Origin: Megasphaera sp. NM10
GTDB lineage: Bacteria; Bacillota; Negativicutes; Veillonellales; Megasphaeraceae
DNA: 55,369 bases
NCBI RefSeq assembly: GCF_000417505.1
Contig: NZ_APHY01000027.1
Span: 1 to 55,369, forward strand
Direction: 5' to 3'
Of this stretch, positions 36,080 to 44,825 are shown piece after piece. Under the pieces are notes generated by a model. That model was not told where the DNA came from. It saw only the letters and a list, made by a program, of their open reading frames with translations, and searched no databases. The first letter of the stretch is position 1; every line of letters starts with the position of its first letter. Made by a program: the position numbers and the translations under genes.

Positions 36080-36583
36080 ATGAACGAAATCTTTGCCAGA
36101 CGCAGTATCCGTAAATTTTTACCGACCATGGTAGAAGATGAAAAGATAGAACAGTTACTGCGTGCCGCTATGGCCGCTCCTTCGGCTGGGAACCAGCAGC
36201 CCTGGGAATTCTACGTCGTCCGCGACAAACGGGTCATCCAGGACCTGTCCCACTGCAGTCCTTATGCCGGCTGTGCTGCCGGTGCTTCCTTGGCCATCGT
36301 CGTCTGTTCCCGCGATGAAAACATGCGTTTTCCGGCTTTCATCAACCTCGACCTCAGCGCAGCTGTCGAAAACATCCTGCTCGAAGCAGTACACCTCGAC
36401 CTCGGTGCCGTATGGCTCGGCGTCGCCCCGTATAAGGCCCGCGAAGTCCTCGTCCGCCGGTCCCTCGGCGTTCCCCAGGGCCTGACCCCGTTCGCCATCG
36501 TCGCCATGGGCTATCCTCAGGCTACGGCCGAAGAAAAACCCCGCGAAGACCGCTACGACCCGTCGCGCGTACATTATGTATGA
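36080..36583 (+). CDS. Nitroreductase family FMN protein
   Basis: This is a compact nitroreductase-fold enzyme of 167 aa, FMN-dependent and NAD(P)H-using by family. FARRSIRKFLP near the start is the phosphate-contacting segment, APSAGNQQPWEFYVV is the flavin-binding signature and VHLDLGAVWLGVAP marks the dimer/FMN region. It starts after AGGAGGG and is monocistronic. Physiological substrate is unknown; many family members reduce quinones or detoxify nitro compounds. Confidence 0.9.
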   Translation: MNEIFARRSIRKFLPTMVEDEKIEQLLRAAMAAPSAGNQQPWEFYVVRDKRVIQDLSHCSPYAGCAAGASLAIVVCSRDENMRFPAFINLDLSAAVENILLEAVHLDLGAVWLGVAPYKAREVLVRRSLGVPQGLTPFAIVAMGYPQATAEEKPREDRYDPSRVHYV

Positions 36584-36585
36584 TT

Positions 36586-36673
36586 AGTTTGTAGTACAGA
36601 GTTTGTAGTTTGCAGAGAAAGGTTTAAATTTAAAGCCATCCGCTAACCACTAACAACTAACTACTACCAACTT
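36586..36673 (+). repeat. 7-bp unit intergenic element with hybrid arms (copy 8)
   Basis: The left arm has AGTTTGT, AGTACAG, AGTTTGT, AGTTTGC units (36586-36615), the centre is GGTTTAAATTTAAAGCC. The right arm has CTAACCA, CTAACAA, CTAACTA, CTACCAA units (36644-36671). The arms are thus of different unit types, the reverse combination of the element at 8798. Confidence 0.65.
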
Positions 36674-36707
36674 AAAAGGGCTTGTCGTCATACGACAAGC
36701 CCTTTTA
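36674..36707 (+). terminator. Terminator after nitroreductase
   Basis: Stem AAAAGGGCTTGTCG / CGACAAGCCCTTTT; lies 21 bases before the tatC start. Confidence 0.75.
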
Positions 36708-36728
36708 TACACCTGAAAGGAAAATCCC

Positions 36729-37461
36729 ATGTCTGAAGAACGAGCTCCTATTACTTTCCATCTGGAGGAATTGCGGCGGCGCATCATCGTCTGCCTCGTG
36801 GCCTGGCTGGTGGGCAGTATTATTTCCTATATATATGCTGAAGATATTATCGCCGTCATTTCGGCTCCTGCCGGGAAATTGTATTTCCTCAATCCGGCAG
36901 AAGTCTTTTTTTTCTTATATAGAGATCGCCGCCTTTGCCGGTTTCATCGGGACCCTGCCCATCCACTGCTTCGAGTTCTGGCGCTTCCTGCGGCCTGCCC
37001 TGCGCGGCGGGGAAGTGAAGACGGCCTTGTGGTTCATCCCGTCGGCGCTGCTTCTCTTCTATGGCGGATCGGCCTTTGCCTTTTTCTTTGTCCTGCCGGC
37101 AGCGGTCCAGTTCTTCATGGACTTTGCCACGGTGTCGTTGCAGCCTATGTTTTCTTTGTCGGCATATTTATCCTTTTTTATCGCTTTCCTCCTGCCCTTT
37201 GCCCTGGGCTTTGAACTGCCTTTGGTCCTGCTGGTCCTGTCCCGCCTGGGCCTGGTGACGGTGGCCATGCTGAAGGGCAAGCGCCGCGTCTTCGTTATCC
37301 TGGCCTTCATCTTTGCCGGTGTCGTGTCGCCGACGACGGATATGTTTACGCAGACCTGTATTGCCGTTCCCATGATTGTCTTATATGAAGGAACAATCAT
37401 CATCATGAGGGCGATAAACGGCAGAAGCCGGGGAAACGGGGAAAAGGGCGGAGAAACATGA
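36729..37461 (+). pseudogene. tatC: Sec-independent translocase TatC, frameshifted in T8
   Basis: TatC recognises twin-arginine signal peptides in the inner membrane. The first frame from ATG 36729 (after AAAGGA) reads EERAPITFHLEELRRRI, the conserved N-terminus, to LNPAEVFFF. After the run of eight T (36906-36913) the other frame carries on as SYIEIAAFAGFIGTLP, WRFLRPAL and four further helices, ending at 37461. Removing one T gives FFSYIEIA and a normal 243-aa TatC. In the raw sequence the protein would stop in the wrong frame at 37214. No tatA gene is in the window. Sequencing error in the T-run is the simplest explanation; slippage is the alternative. Confidence 0.85.
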
Positions 37462-37502
37462 CTTGTATACAGTATTTTTATAAAGACAAAGTGCGCCGTC
37501 CC

Positions 37503-37530
37503 TTGTAATGTTTTCTTATTTTGTTATAAT
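37503..37530 (+). promoter_or_regulatory. Promoter of pyruvate carboxylase
   Basis: TTGTAA (37503-37508), 16 bases, TGTTATAAT extended -10 (TATAAT 37525-37530); leader of about 75 bases. Confidence 0.65.
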
Positions 37531-37613
37531 GAAGAAAGCGGTGAATGTATGGGAGTGGACATCTGTGCGTTTACCGGTCTTGACTTAATTTTTCTAAGCA
37601 GGAGGGTATTTTC

Positions 37614-40600
37614 ATGAAAAAAATTCGTTCGGTTTTAGTTGCCAACCGCGGGGAAATCGCTATTCGTGTTTTCCGGGCTTGTAATGAACTGGGAATCCGT
37701 ACTGTAGCTATTTATTCCAAAGAAGATTCGTTATCCCTGCACCGTTTCCGTGCAGATGAATCGTATCTCGTCGGTGAAGGCAAAAAACCGGTAGATGCAT
37801 ATTTAGACATTGAAGATATTATCCGCATTGCTCATGAACATGACGTCGATGCCATCCATCCGGGCTACGGCTTCTTGTCTGAAAATGCGGACCTGGCCAA
37901 ACGCTGTGAAGAAGAAGGCATTATCTTCATCGGTCCTAAAGTTGAACACCTCATCATGTTCGGCGATAAGATCAATGCCCGTATCCAGGCGAAGAAGGCC
38001 GGTATCCAGTACATCCCTGGCAGCGACGGCCCGGTCATGAATTATGCAGAAGTCGAAAAATTCGCTAAACAGGTCGGCTTCCCGATCATGCTGAAAGCTG
38101 TCAACGGCGGCGGCGGCCGCGGTATGCGTATGGTCGACCGCATGGCTGATCTCCGCGATGCCTACGACCGCGCGAAATCGGAAGCGAAACTGGCTTTTGG
38201 CAACGATGAAATTTATTTGGAAAAATGCATTGTCAATCCGAAACACGTCGAAGTCCAGATCATGGGCGACGAACACGGCAATGTCATCCATCTCTTTGAA
38301 CGGGACTGCTCCATCCAGCGCCGTCATCAGAAAGTCGTCGAAACGGCTCCGGCTTCGGCCCTGCCTGTCGAACTGCGTCAGAAAATCTGCAACGCTGCCC
38401 TGAAATTGATGAAGAACGTCCATTACGTCAACGCCGGGACGGTCGAATTCCTGGTTACGCCGGACGGCGAATTCTACTTCATCGAAGTCAACCCGCGCGT
38501 ACAGGTCGAACATACCGTTACGGAAATGATCACGGGCATTGACATCGTCCAGACCCAGATCAAAGTCGCCGAAGGCTACGCCCTCGACAGCGACGAAATC
38601 GGCATCAAGTCCCAGGACGACGTCCGCTGCCTGGGCGACGCCATCCAGTGCCGTATCACGACGGAAGACCCGATGAACAACTTCATGCCTGATTCGGGCA
38701 AGATCATGGTATACCGCAGCGGCGGCGGCTTTGGCGTCCGCCTCGACAGCGGCAATGCCTACACCGGCGCCATCATCACGCCGTACTACGATTCACTGCT
38801 GGTCAAGACGACGACTTATGGCCGGACCCATAAGGAAGCAGCTGAAAAGATGCTCCGCGTCCTCAAGGAATTCCGTATCCGCGGCGTCAAGACCAACATC
38901 GGCTTCTTGATCAACGTCCTCAAGAGTCCGGAATTCATCGCCGGTACGTATAACGTCAACTTCATCGACGACCATCCGGAACTGTTCAACCTGCCCGTCG
39001 TCCAGGACCGCGGCACGAAGCTCCTCAAATACATTGGCAATACGACCATCAACGGTTATGCCGACGCCGGCCATCAGGACAAACCGGAATTTGAAGCCCT
39101 GGAACTGCCGACGCCTGTTGCCGGCCCGTATCCGGATGGGACGAAGCAGAAATTCGATGCCATGGGACCGGAAAAATTCTCCCAGTGGATCAAAGACCAG
39201 AAGAAAGTCTTCTTTACCGATACGACCATGCGTGACGCCCATCAGTCCCTGTTCGCGACGCGCGTCCGCTCCATCGATATGCTCCGCGTCCTGGAAGCGG
39301 CTTCCAAGAAATTGCCGAACCTCTTCTCCTATGAATGCTGGGGCGGCGCAACCTTCGACGTAGCCTACCGCTTCCTCTATGAAGACCCGTGGGTCCGCCT
39401 GCACCAGATGCGCAAGAAAGCGCCGAACATCCTCTTGCAGATGCTCGTCCGCGGTGCCAATGCCGTCGGCTATACAAGCTATCCCGACAACGTCGTCAAG
39501 AACTTCATCGACCTGTCGGCCAAGAACGGCATCGACGTCTTCCGCGTCTTCGACAGCCTCAACAGCCTGGACAACATGTATGGCACGATCCAGGCCGTCC
39601 GCGAAAACAATAAGCTCGCCGAAGTCGCCCTCTGCTACACTGGCGATATCCTCGACCCGGCCCGCGATAAATACGATCTGAAATACTATGTCAACATGGC
39701 CAAGGAATTGCAGAATGCCGGCGCCAATATCATCGCCATCAAGGATATGGCCGGCCTCTTGAAACCGGAAGCCGCTTACCGCCTGGTATCGGCCCTGAAA
39801 GATGCCGTCGACCTGCCTATCCATCTCCATACGCACGACGGTTCGGGCAACGCCATCTGCACGTATGACCGCGCCATCGACGCCGGTGTCGACATCGTCG
39901 ACGTCGCTTATTCCGCCTTTGCCGGCGGCACGAGCCAGCCGAGCATGAGCACCTTGTACTACGCTTTGAGCGGCAAGGACCGCCAGCCCGACCTCGACGT
40001 CGATGCCATGGAAGAAATGTCCCGTTACTGGGCTACTGTCCGTCCGTACTATAAGGGCGTCGACAAAGCCGATGCGTATCCGAACACGGAAGTCTACCAG
40101 CATGAAATGCCGGGCGGCCAGTTCTCCAACCTGCGCCAGCAGGCCAAAGCCGTCGGCCTCGGCGACCGCTGGAACGAAATCAAGAAGATGTACCACACGG
40201 TCAGCATGATGTTCGGCGACATCATCAAAGTTACGCCGTCGTCGAAAGTAGTCGGCGACATGACCTTGTTCATGGTCCAGAACAACCTGACGGAACAGGA
40301 TGTCTACGATAAAGGCGACGTCCTCGACTTCCCGCAGTCTGTCGTCGAATTCTTTGAAGGCCGCATCGGTATCCCTTATCAGGGCTTCCCGGAAAAACTC
40401 CAGAAGATCGTCCTGAAAGGCAAGAAACCCCTTACGGAACGCCCGGGCAAGAGCCTGGCTCCTGTCGATTTCGAAGCGATCCGCAAGAAATTGACCGATG
40501 CCGGTTACAAACACGAAGACGAAGACATCAACGCGTACTGCCAGTATCCGAAAGTCTTCAAGGACTTCAACGAAACGGTCAAGAAATACGGCGATGTCAG

Positions 40601-41048
40601 CGTCCTCGATACGCCGACCTTCTTCTTCGGCATGAAGAAGAACGAAGAAGTCCACGTTGAAATCGAAGAAGGGAAGGACCTCATCATCACCCTCATCAAC
40701 ATCAGCGATCCCGATGACAGTGGTGTCCGCACGATTACCTTCATGTTCAACGGTGCGGAACGCGAAATCCAGGTCCAGGATAAGAGCGTCGACATGAAGA
40801 CCGTCACCCGCCGCAAGGCTGACCCCGACAAAGCCGGTGACATCGGCGCAACCCTGTCCGGGTCTGTCGTCAAAGTCCTGGTCACCAAGGGCCAGAAAGT
40901 CAAGAAAGGCGAACCCTTAGTCGTTACCGAAGCCATGAAGATGGAAACGACCATCACGTCGCCTATCGACGGCACAGTCGGTGAAATCTACGCCACCAAA
41001 GGCCAGGCCATCATCAGCGGTGACTGCCTGTTGGAAGTACTGGCGTAA
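37614..41048 (+). CDS. pyc: Pyruvate carboxylase
   Basis: This biotin enzyme (1144 aa, full-length single chain) makes oxaloacetate from pyruvate, bicarbonate and ATP. The order is biotin carboxylase (1-450; VLVANRGEIAIRVFRA, GGGGRGMR, EVNPRVQVEH), carboxyltransferase TIM barrel (about 530-830; FFTDTTMRDAHQSLFATR, HTHDGSGN), then the PC tetramerisation region and a biotinyl domain with K1109 in EAMKMET. The start follows AGGAGGG. The soluble fumarate reductase-like pair lies downstream after a terminator, which suggests a reductive route from pyruvate to succinate. Confidence 0.97.
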   Translation: MKKIRSVLVANRGEIAIRVFRACNELGIRTVAIYSKEDSLSLHRFRADESYLVGEGKKPVDAYLDIEDIIRIAHEHDVDAIHPGYGFLSENADLAKRCEEEGIIFIGPKVEHLIMFGDKINARIQAKKAGIQYIPGSDGPVMNYAEVEKFAKQVGFPIMLKAVNGGGGRGMRMVDRMADLRDAYDRAKSEAKLAFGNDEIYLEKCIVNPKHVEVQIMGDEHGNVIHLFERDCSIQRRHQKVVETAPASALPVELRQKICNAALKLMKNVHYVNAGTVEFLVTPDGEFYFIEVNPRVQVEHTVTEMITGIDIVQTQIKVAEGYALDSDEIGIKSQDDVRCLGDAIQCRITTEDPMNNFMPDSGKIMVYRSGGGFGVRLDSGNAYTGAIITPYYDSLLVKTTTYGRTHKEAAEKMLRVLKEFRIRGVKTNIGFLINVLKSPEFIAGTYNVNFIDDHPELFNLPVVQDRGTKLLKYIGNTTINGYADAGHQDKPEFEALELPTPVAGPYPDGTKQKFDAMGPEKFSQWIKDQKKVFFTDTTMRDAHQSLFATRVRSIDMLRVLEAASKKLPNLFSYECWGGATFDVAYRFLYEDPWVRLHQMRKKAPNILLQMLVRGANAVGYTSYPDNVVKNFIDLSAKNGIDVFRVFDSLNSLDNMYGTIQAVRENNKLAEVALCYTGDILDPARDKYDLKYYVNMAKELQNAGANIIAIKDMAGLLKPEAAYRLVSALKDAVDLPIHLHTHDGSGNAICTYDRAIDAGVDIVDVAYSAFAGGTSQPSMSTLYYALSGKDRQPDLDVDAMEEMSRYWATVRPYYKGVDKADAYPNTEVYQHEMPGGQFSNLRQQAKAVGLGDRWNEIKKMYHTVSMMFGDIIKVTPSSKVVGDMTLFMVQNNLTEQDVYDKGDVLDFPQSVVEFFEGRIGIPYQGFPEKLQKIVLKGKKPLTERPGKSLAPVDFEAIRKKLTDAGYKHEDEDINAYCQYPKVFKDFNETVKKYGDVSVLDTPTFFFGMKKNEEVHVEIEEGKDLIITLINISDPDDSGVRTITFMFNGAEREIQVQDKSVDMKTVTRRKADPDKAGDIGATLSGSVVKVLVTKGQKVKKGEPLVVTEAMKMETTITSPIDGTVGEIYATKGQAIISGDCLLEVLA

Positions 41049-41049
41049 T

Positions 41050-41139
41050 CGCTATGTAGTATAAAGTTTGTAGTTTGTAGTAGATGAGGGGTAAATTTTT
41101 AGCCATTCACTACAAACTAAAAACTACAAACTATCAACT
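41050..41139 (+). repeat. 7-bp unit inverted repeat, AGTTTGT type (copy 9)
   Basis: The left arm has AGTTTGT units (41063-41080), the centre is GGTAAATTTTTAGCC. The right arm has ACAAACT, AAAAACT, ACAAACT, ATCAACT (41112-41139). It runs straight into a terminator. Confidence 0.7.
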
Positions 41140-41173
41140 AAAAAGAGGCTGTCTTAGTACGACAGCCTCTTTT
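41140..41173 (+). terminator. Terminator of pyc
   Basis: Stem AAAGAGGCTGTC / GACAGCCTCTTTT around TTAGTAC. Confidence 0.8.
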
Positions 41174-41204
41174 GCCATTCATTCACAAAGGAGTTTTTAT
41201 CATT

Positions 41205-41876
41205 ATGAAAATGGTAACGGTCTATTTACTGGGCAAGAAATTTTCGGTCCCTGAAGATTTGACGATCATGCGGGCCATGGAATATTCCGGTTTCCGCTTG
41301 GTCCGCGGCTGCGGCTGCCGCAGCGGTTTCTGCGGGGCCTGTGCCGTCGTCTACCGCCTGCAGGGCCAGACGGAGACCCATTCGGCCCTGGCCTGCCAGA
41401 CGAAAGTCGAAGACGGCATGTGCGTCGGCCGCCTGGAATCATTTCCCATCAAGAAACAGACTTACGATATGGACGACCTGCCCGTAGCCGGCAACGTCGT
41501 CGGCCAGCTCTATCCGGAAATCTACAACTGCATCCACTGCAACGCCTGTACGCGGAACTGTCCCCAGGGCATCCAGGTCATGAAGTACATCGCCCTGGCC
41601 CAGCGCGGTGATTATGCCGGCTGTGCCAAGGAATCCTTCCGCTGTGTCTGCTGCAACATCTGCGCTGCCAGCTGCCCGGCCAAGATCAGTCACGGTGCCG
41701 TCGGCCTCCTGGCACGGCGCCTCATGGGCAAGTACATCGCCAAGAAGAGCAGGCACCTGGACCAGCGCGTCCAGGCCATCCGGGAAGGCCAGTTCGTGGC
41801 CGACGTCCAGCATCTGATGGCAGCCGGTGACGATGAATTACGCCGCTTATATGAATCGCGGGATATTGAGAAATAG
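41205..41876 (+). CDS. Fumarate reductase-like iron-sulfur protein
   Basis: This protein (223 aa from ATG 41205, with AAAGGAG upstream) resembles the SdhB/FrdB or thiol:fumarate reductase B fold. The N-terminal ferredoxin part has CGCRSGFCGAC and later a further Cys (ALACQ) for a 2Fe-2S cluster. The C-terminal part has CIHCNACTRNCP and CVCCNICAASCP for two 4Fe-4S clusters. It has no membrane segment. It lies 10 bases before the flavoprotein gene and would shuttle electrons to its FAD. No cytochrome b or anchor gene is nearby, so a soluble electron donor is likely. Confidence 0.86.
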   Translation: MKMVTVYLLGKKFSVPEDLTIMRAMEYSGFRLVRGCGCRSGFCGACAVVYRLQGQTETHSALACQTKVEDGMCVGRLESFPIKKQTYDMDDLPVAGNVVGQLYPEIYNCIHCNACTRNCPQGIQVMKYIALAQRGDYAGCAKESFRCVCCNICAASCPAKISHGAVGLLARRLMGKYIAKKSRHLDQRVQAIREGQFVADVQHLMAAGDDELRRLYESRDIEK

Positions 41877-41886
41877 GGGGACGATC

Positions 41887-43497
41887 ATGATTTATACAGA
41901 AGAAATGCGGGCTTCCCAGGCGCGGGTCGAAGCTACGCGGAATATCCGTTTGTCTGAAGAACTGCCGCGCTTCACGGCTGAAGAGAAGGGGGAACTCCTG
42001 CGCCAGTATCATCCGGATTACCATGAAGAAGGCTTTACCGTCCTGACCGTCGGCCCCAATAAAGGCGATAAAGTGCCGAAGGAACTGGCTGCCCTGCTGC
42101 AGGGCAAGAGCCGCATGGACACGGCTGACGTCGATTTGGATCACATCCAGTTCGAAACGGATGTCCTGGTCATCGGCGGTGGCGGCGCCGGTGCGGCGGC
42201 TGCCATCGAAGCGGCACGGCACGGCGCCAAGGTCCTCATGGCGACGAAACTGCGTATAGGCGATGCCAATACGGGCATGGCCGAAGGCGGCATCCAGGCA
42301 GCCGACAAGGAAAGCGATTCGCCGGAGGCCCACTATCTCGACGCCATCGGCGGCGGCCATTATAAGAACAAGCCTGAACTGCTGGCCGAACTCGTCCTCC
42401 ACGGGCCGGAAGCCATCCAGTGGCTCAGCTCGCTGGGCGTCCTCTTCGACAAGAACAGCGACGGCTCCATGGTCACGACCCATGGCGGCGGCACGTCGCG
42501 CAAGCGTATGCACGCCTGCGGCGACTATACAGGGGCGGAAATCATGCGCGTCCTCCGCGACGAAGTGCGCAATGCCGGCGTCGACGTCGTCGAATATTCA
42601 CCGGCTGTGGAACTCCTCCTCGATGGCGAAGGGAAGGCGGCCGGTGCCGTCCTCTATGACTTCGATACCCGGGAATACCACGTCGTCCGGGCCAAGAGCG
42701 TCATCATCGCCACAGGCGGTGCCGGCCGCCTCCACTACCAGGGCTTCCCAACGTCCAATCACTACGGCTCGACGGCCGACGGCCTGGTCATGGCCTACCG
42801 CGCCGGCGTGCCCCTCATCTATGCCGACGCCATCCAGTACCATCCGACGGGCGCTGCCTATCCGCCGCAGATCTACGGCGCCCTGGTGACGGAAAAGGTC
42901 CGCTCTCTCGGGGCCATGCTGGTCAATAAGAACGGCGAAGCCTTCCTCCATCCCCTGGAAACGCGTGACGTCGTCGCAGCGGCCATCATCCGCGAATGTC
43001 AGGAACGGGACAAAGGGGTCTATGCCCTCCACGGACCGGCTGTCTGGCTCGACACGCCCATGGTCGACCTCATCAACGGCGAAGGGACCATGGAAAAGCG
43101 CCTGCCGGCCATGATCCACATGTATGAAAAATTTGGCATCAATATCCGCAAGCAGCCCATCCTGGTCTATCCGACCCTGCATTACCAGAATGGCGGCATC
43201 TGTATCGGCGCTAAGAGTAAAACGAAGATACCCGGCCTCTATGCCGCCGGTGAAGACGTCGGCGGTATCCACGGGACGAACCGCCTCATGGGCAACAGCC
43301 TCCTGGATATCATCGTCTTCGGCCGCATTGCCGGGACGGAAGCGGCTGGCTACAGCCAGACGGCCCATCCTGGGAAAGGGACGCTGGACCACGTCCGCCG
43401 TTTCGATGAAGAACGGGAACAGTATGGCGTAGACGACGATATCCTGTCGCCGAAGCTCCTGCCCAATTACACCCACAACCGCGGCACGCGGGGCTAG
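41887..43497 (+). CDS. Fumarate reductase/succinate dehydrogenase-type flavoprotein
   Basis: This FAD protein (536 aa from ATG 41887, AGGGGG site) belongs to the FrdA/SdhA/NadB group. The dinucleotide-binding GGGGAGAAAAIEAARHG is near residue 95, and GMAEGGIQAA, THGGGTSRKRM (a substrate-contact His region), QYHPTGAAYP, TRDVVAAAI and LHYQNGGI are aligned with FrdA motifs. With the iron-sulfur partner it would reduce fumarate to succinate; an oxidase role (NadB-like) is less likely given the partner. Its stop shares CTAG with the convergent MFS gene. Confidence 0.86.
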   Translation: MIYTEEMRASQARVEATRNIRLSEELPRFTAEEKGELLRQYHPDYHEEGFTVLTVGPNKGDKVPKELAALLQGKSRMDTADVDLDHIQFETDVLVIGGGGAGAAAAIEAARHGAKVLMATKLRIGDANTGMAEGGIQAADKESDSPEAHYLDAIGGGHYKNKPELLAELVLHGPEAIQWLSSLGVLFDKNSDGSMVTTHGGGTSRKRMHACGDYTGAEIMRVLRDEVRNAGVDVVEYSPAVELLLDGEGKAAGAVLYDFDTREYHVVRAKSVIIATGGAGRLHYQGFPTSNHYGSTADGLVMAYRAGVPLIYADAIQYHPTGAAYPPQIYGALVTEKVRSLGAMLVNKNGEAFLHPLETRDVVAAAIIRECQERDKGVYALHGPAVWLDTPMVDLINGEGTMEKRLPAMIHMYEKFGINIRKQPILVYPTLHYQNGGICIGAKSKTKIPGLYAAGEDVGGIHGTNRLMGNSLLDIIVFGRIAGTEAAGYSQTAHPGKGTLDHVRRFDEEREQYGVDDDILSPKLLPNYTHNRGTRG

Positions 43498-44687
43498 GCT
43501 TCGTGGAGCTGGCGGGCTTTGCGCTGGACGGCGATACTGATGACGAGCAGCAGGGCGCCGGCTGCCAGGAAGACGCATTTCATGCCCAGAAAGGTGGCGA
43601 TGACGCCGCCCAGGATAGGGCCGCCCATGGCCCCGACCTGCTGGGCCGAGAACATCAGGCCGAAGACACGGCCTTTGATATTGGCACTGGTCTTTTCAGC
43701 CAGGATGGCGTTGATCGACGGATAGATGCCGGAGAAGAAGAGGCCGATGGCGAACTGACTGGCCGCAAAGGTATACAGCGTGTCCGGGATGGCCTGGATG
43801 AAGAAGAAAATCCCCGCCAGGACCAGGGACAGGCGCAGGGCCTTGACGAAGCCGTGATGCTGGCCGAAGCGTCCCCAGAGCGGAGCCGTAATGGCGCTGG
43901 AAAAGCCGCTCATGGAGAAGATGAGGCCTGAAATGAAGACCAGGTTGTCCAGCTCGCCGGCCAGGTGGGAGATGTATGTCGTCAATATGGGCTGGACGAT
44001 GAGGATGACGACCTGGACCAGGGCGGCACTGACCAGCATCAGGCGGATGACGGGAATCTTCCAGAGGCTGACCTTTTCGCCTTCTGCCCCGGCTGCGGCC
44101 GTATCCGCTGCGGCTGTATCCGTCGGCGGTTCTTTGATGAAGAAGACCAGGACGACGAAGTTGAGGAACAGGGCGCCGGCTGCCAGGAAGAAGGACATGC
44201 GCATGCCGAAGGCTTCGGCCAGGATGCCGCCGAAGAGGGGGCCGATGATGCCGCCTGCCGTCAGGGCGCCCTGCATGATGCCCAGGCAGATGCCCAGTTT
44301 CTTCGGCGGTGCATAGATGGTCATGATGGCCAGTTCCATCGGCCACAGGCCCGATGCGAAGCCCTGGAACATGCGCATGAACGTCAGCTGCAGCGGCGAC
44401 GTGACGATGCCGCCGAGAAAATAGCTGATCGATAAGAGCAGGCTGGCGCGGATGGCCATGAGCCGCTTGCCCCGCCGGTCGGCCATGCGTCCCCAGATAG
44501 GCGCCATGATGGCGCTGATGAGGAAGGTCGACGAAAAGACGACACCGGACCAGATGTTGACCGAGGCCGCATCGACGCCCAGTTCCCGCGTCAGGTACAT
44601 GGGCAGGAAGGGGATGAGCATGGTATAGCTTGAAGACATGAAGACGACGTTGCAGGTCAGAATGGCCAGACAGAATTTCCAGTTCAC
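43494..44687 (-). CDS. MFS transporter (DHA1-like)
   Basis: This is a 12-helix major facilitator of the drug:H+ antiporter-1 group (397 aa from GTG 44687, with AAAGG upstream; GTG 44696 is the alternative). The MFS motif A-like WGRMADRRGKRLM follows helix 2, and the second-half equivalent is present around LWGRFGQHHG. A cytoplasmic loop with Ala/Asp-rich sequence divides the halves. It likely exports drugs or sugars. Divergent from the dpp operon; its -35 is one base from that of dpp. Its stop codon is shared with the preceding flavoprotein gene as CTAG. Confidence 0.88.
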   Translation of the reverse strand: MNWKFCLAILTCNVVFMSSSYTMLIPFLPMYLTRELGVDAASVNIWSGVVFSSTFLISAIMAPIWGRMADRRGKRLMAIRASLLLSISYFLGGIVTSPLQLTFMRMFQGFASGLWPMELAIMTIYAPPKKLGICLGIMQGALTAGGIIGPLFGGILAEAFGMRMSFFLAAGALFLNFVVLVFFIKEPPTDTAAADTAAAGAEGEKVSLWKIPVIRLMLVSAALVQVVILIVQPILTTYISHLAGELDNLVFISGLIFSMSGFSSAITAPLWGRFGQHHGFVKALRLSLVLAGIFFFIQAIPDTLYTFAASQFAIGLFFSGIYPSINAILAEKTSANIKGRVFGLMFSAQQVGAMGGPILGGVIATFLGMKCVFLAAGALLLVISIAVQRKARQLHEA

Positions 44688-44731
44688 GGCGATCACCTTT
44701 CTCGTATGGATTGTTAACGTACTAACTTCTT

Positions 44732-44790
44732 ATTATACGCCGCCTTTTCGGGGATTACAACTTGTCACGATGGGAACACAGCCTTATAAT
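44732..44790. promoter_or_regulatory. Back-to-back divergent promoters, MFS / dpp
   Basis: On the minus strand TTGTAA (44760-44755) and TATAAT (44737-44732) are 17 bases apart for the MFS gene. On the plus strand TTGTCA (44762-44767) and TATAAT (44785-44790) are 17 bases apart for dppB. The two -35 hexamers are separated by a single base. Confidence 0.65.
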
Positions 44791-44825
44791 GAATAATATC
44801 TATGTTGGAAAGGAAGGAACCTGAA

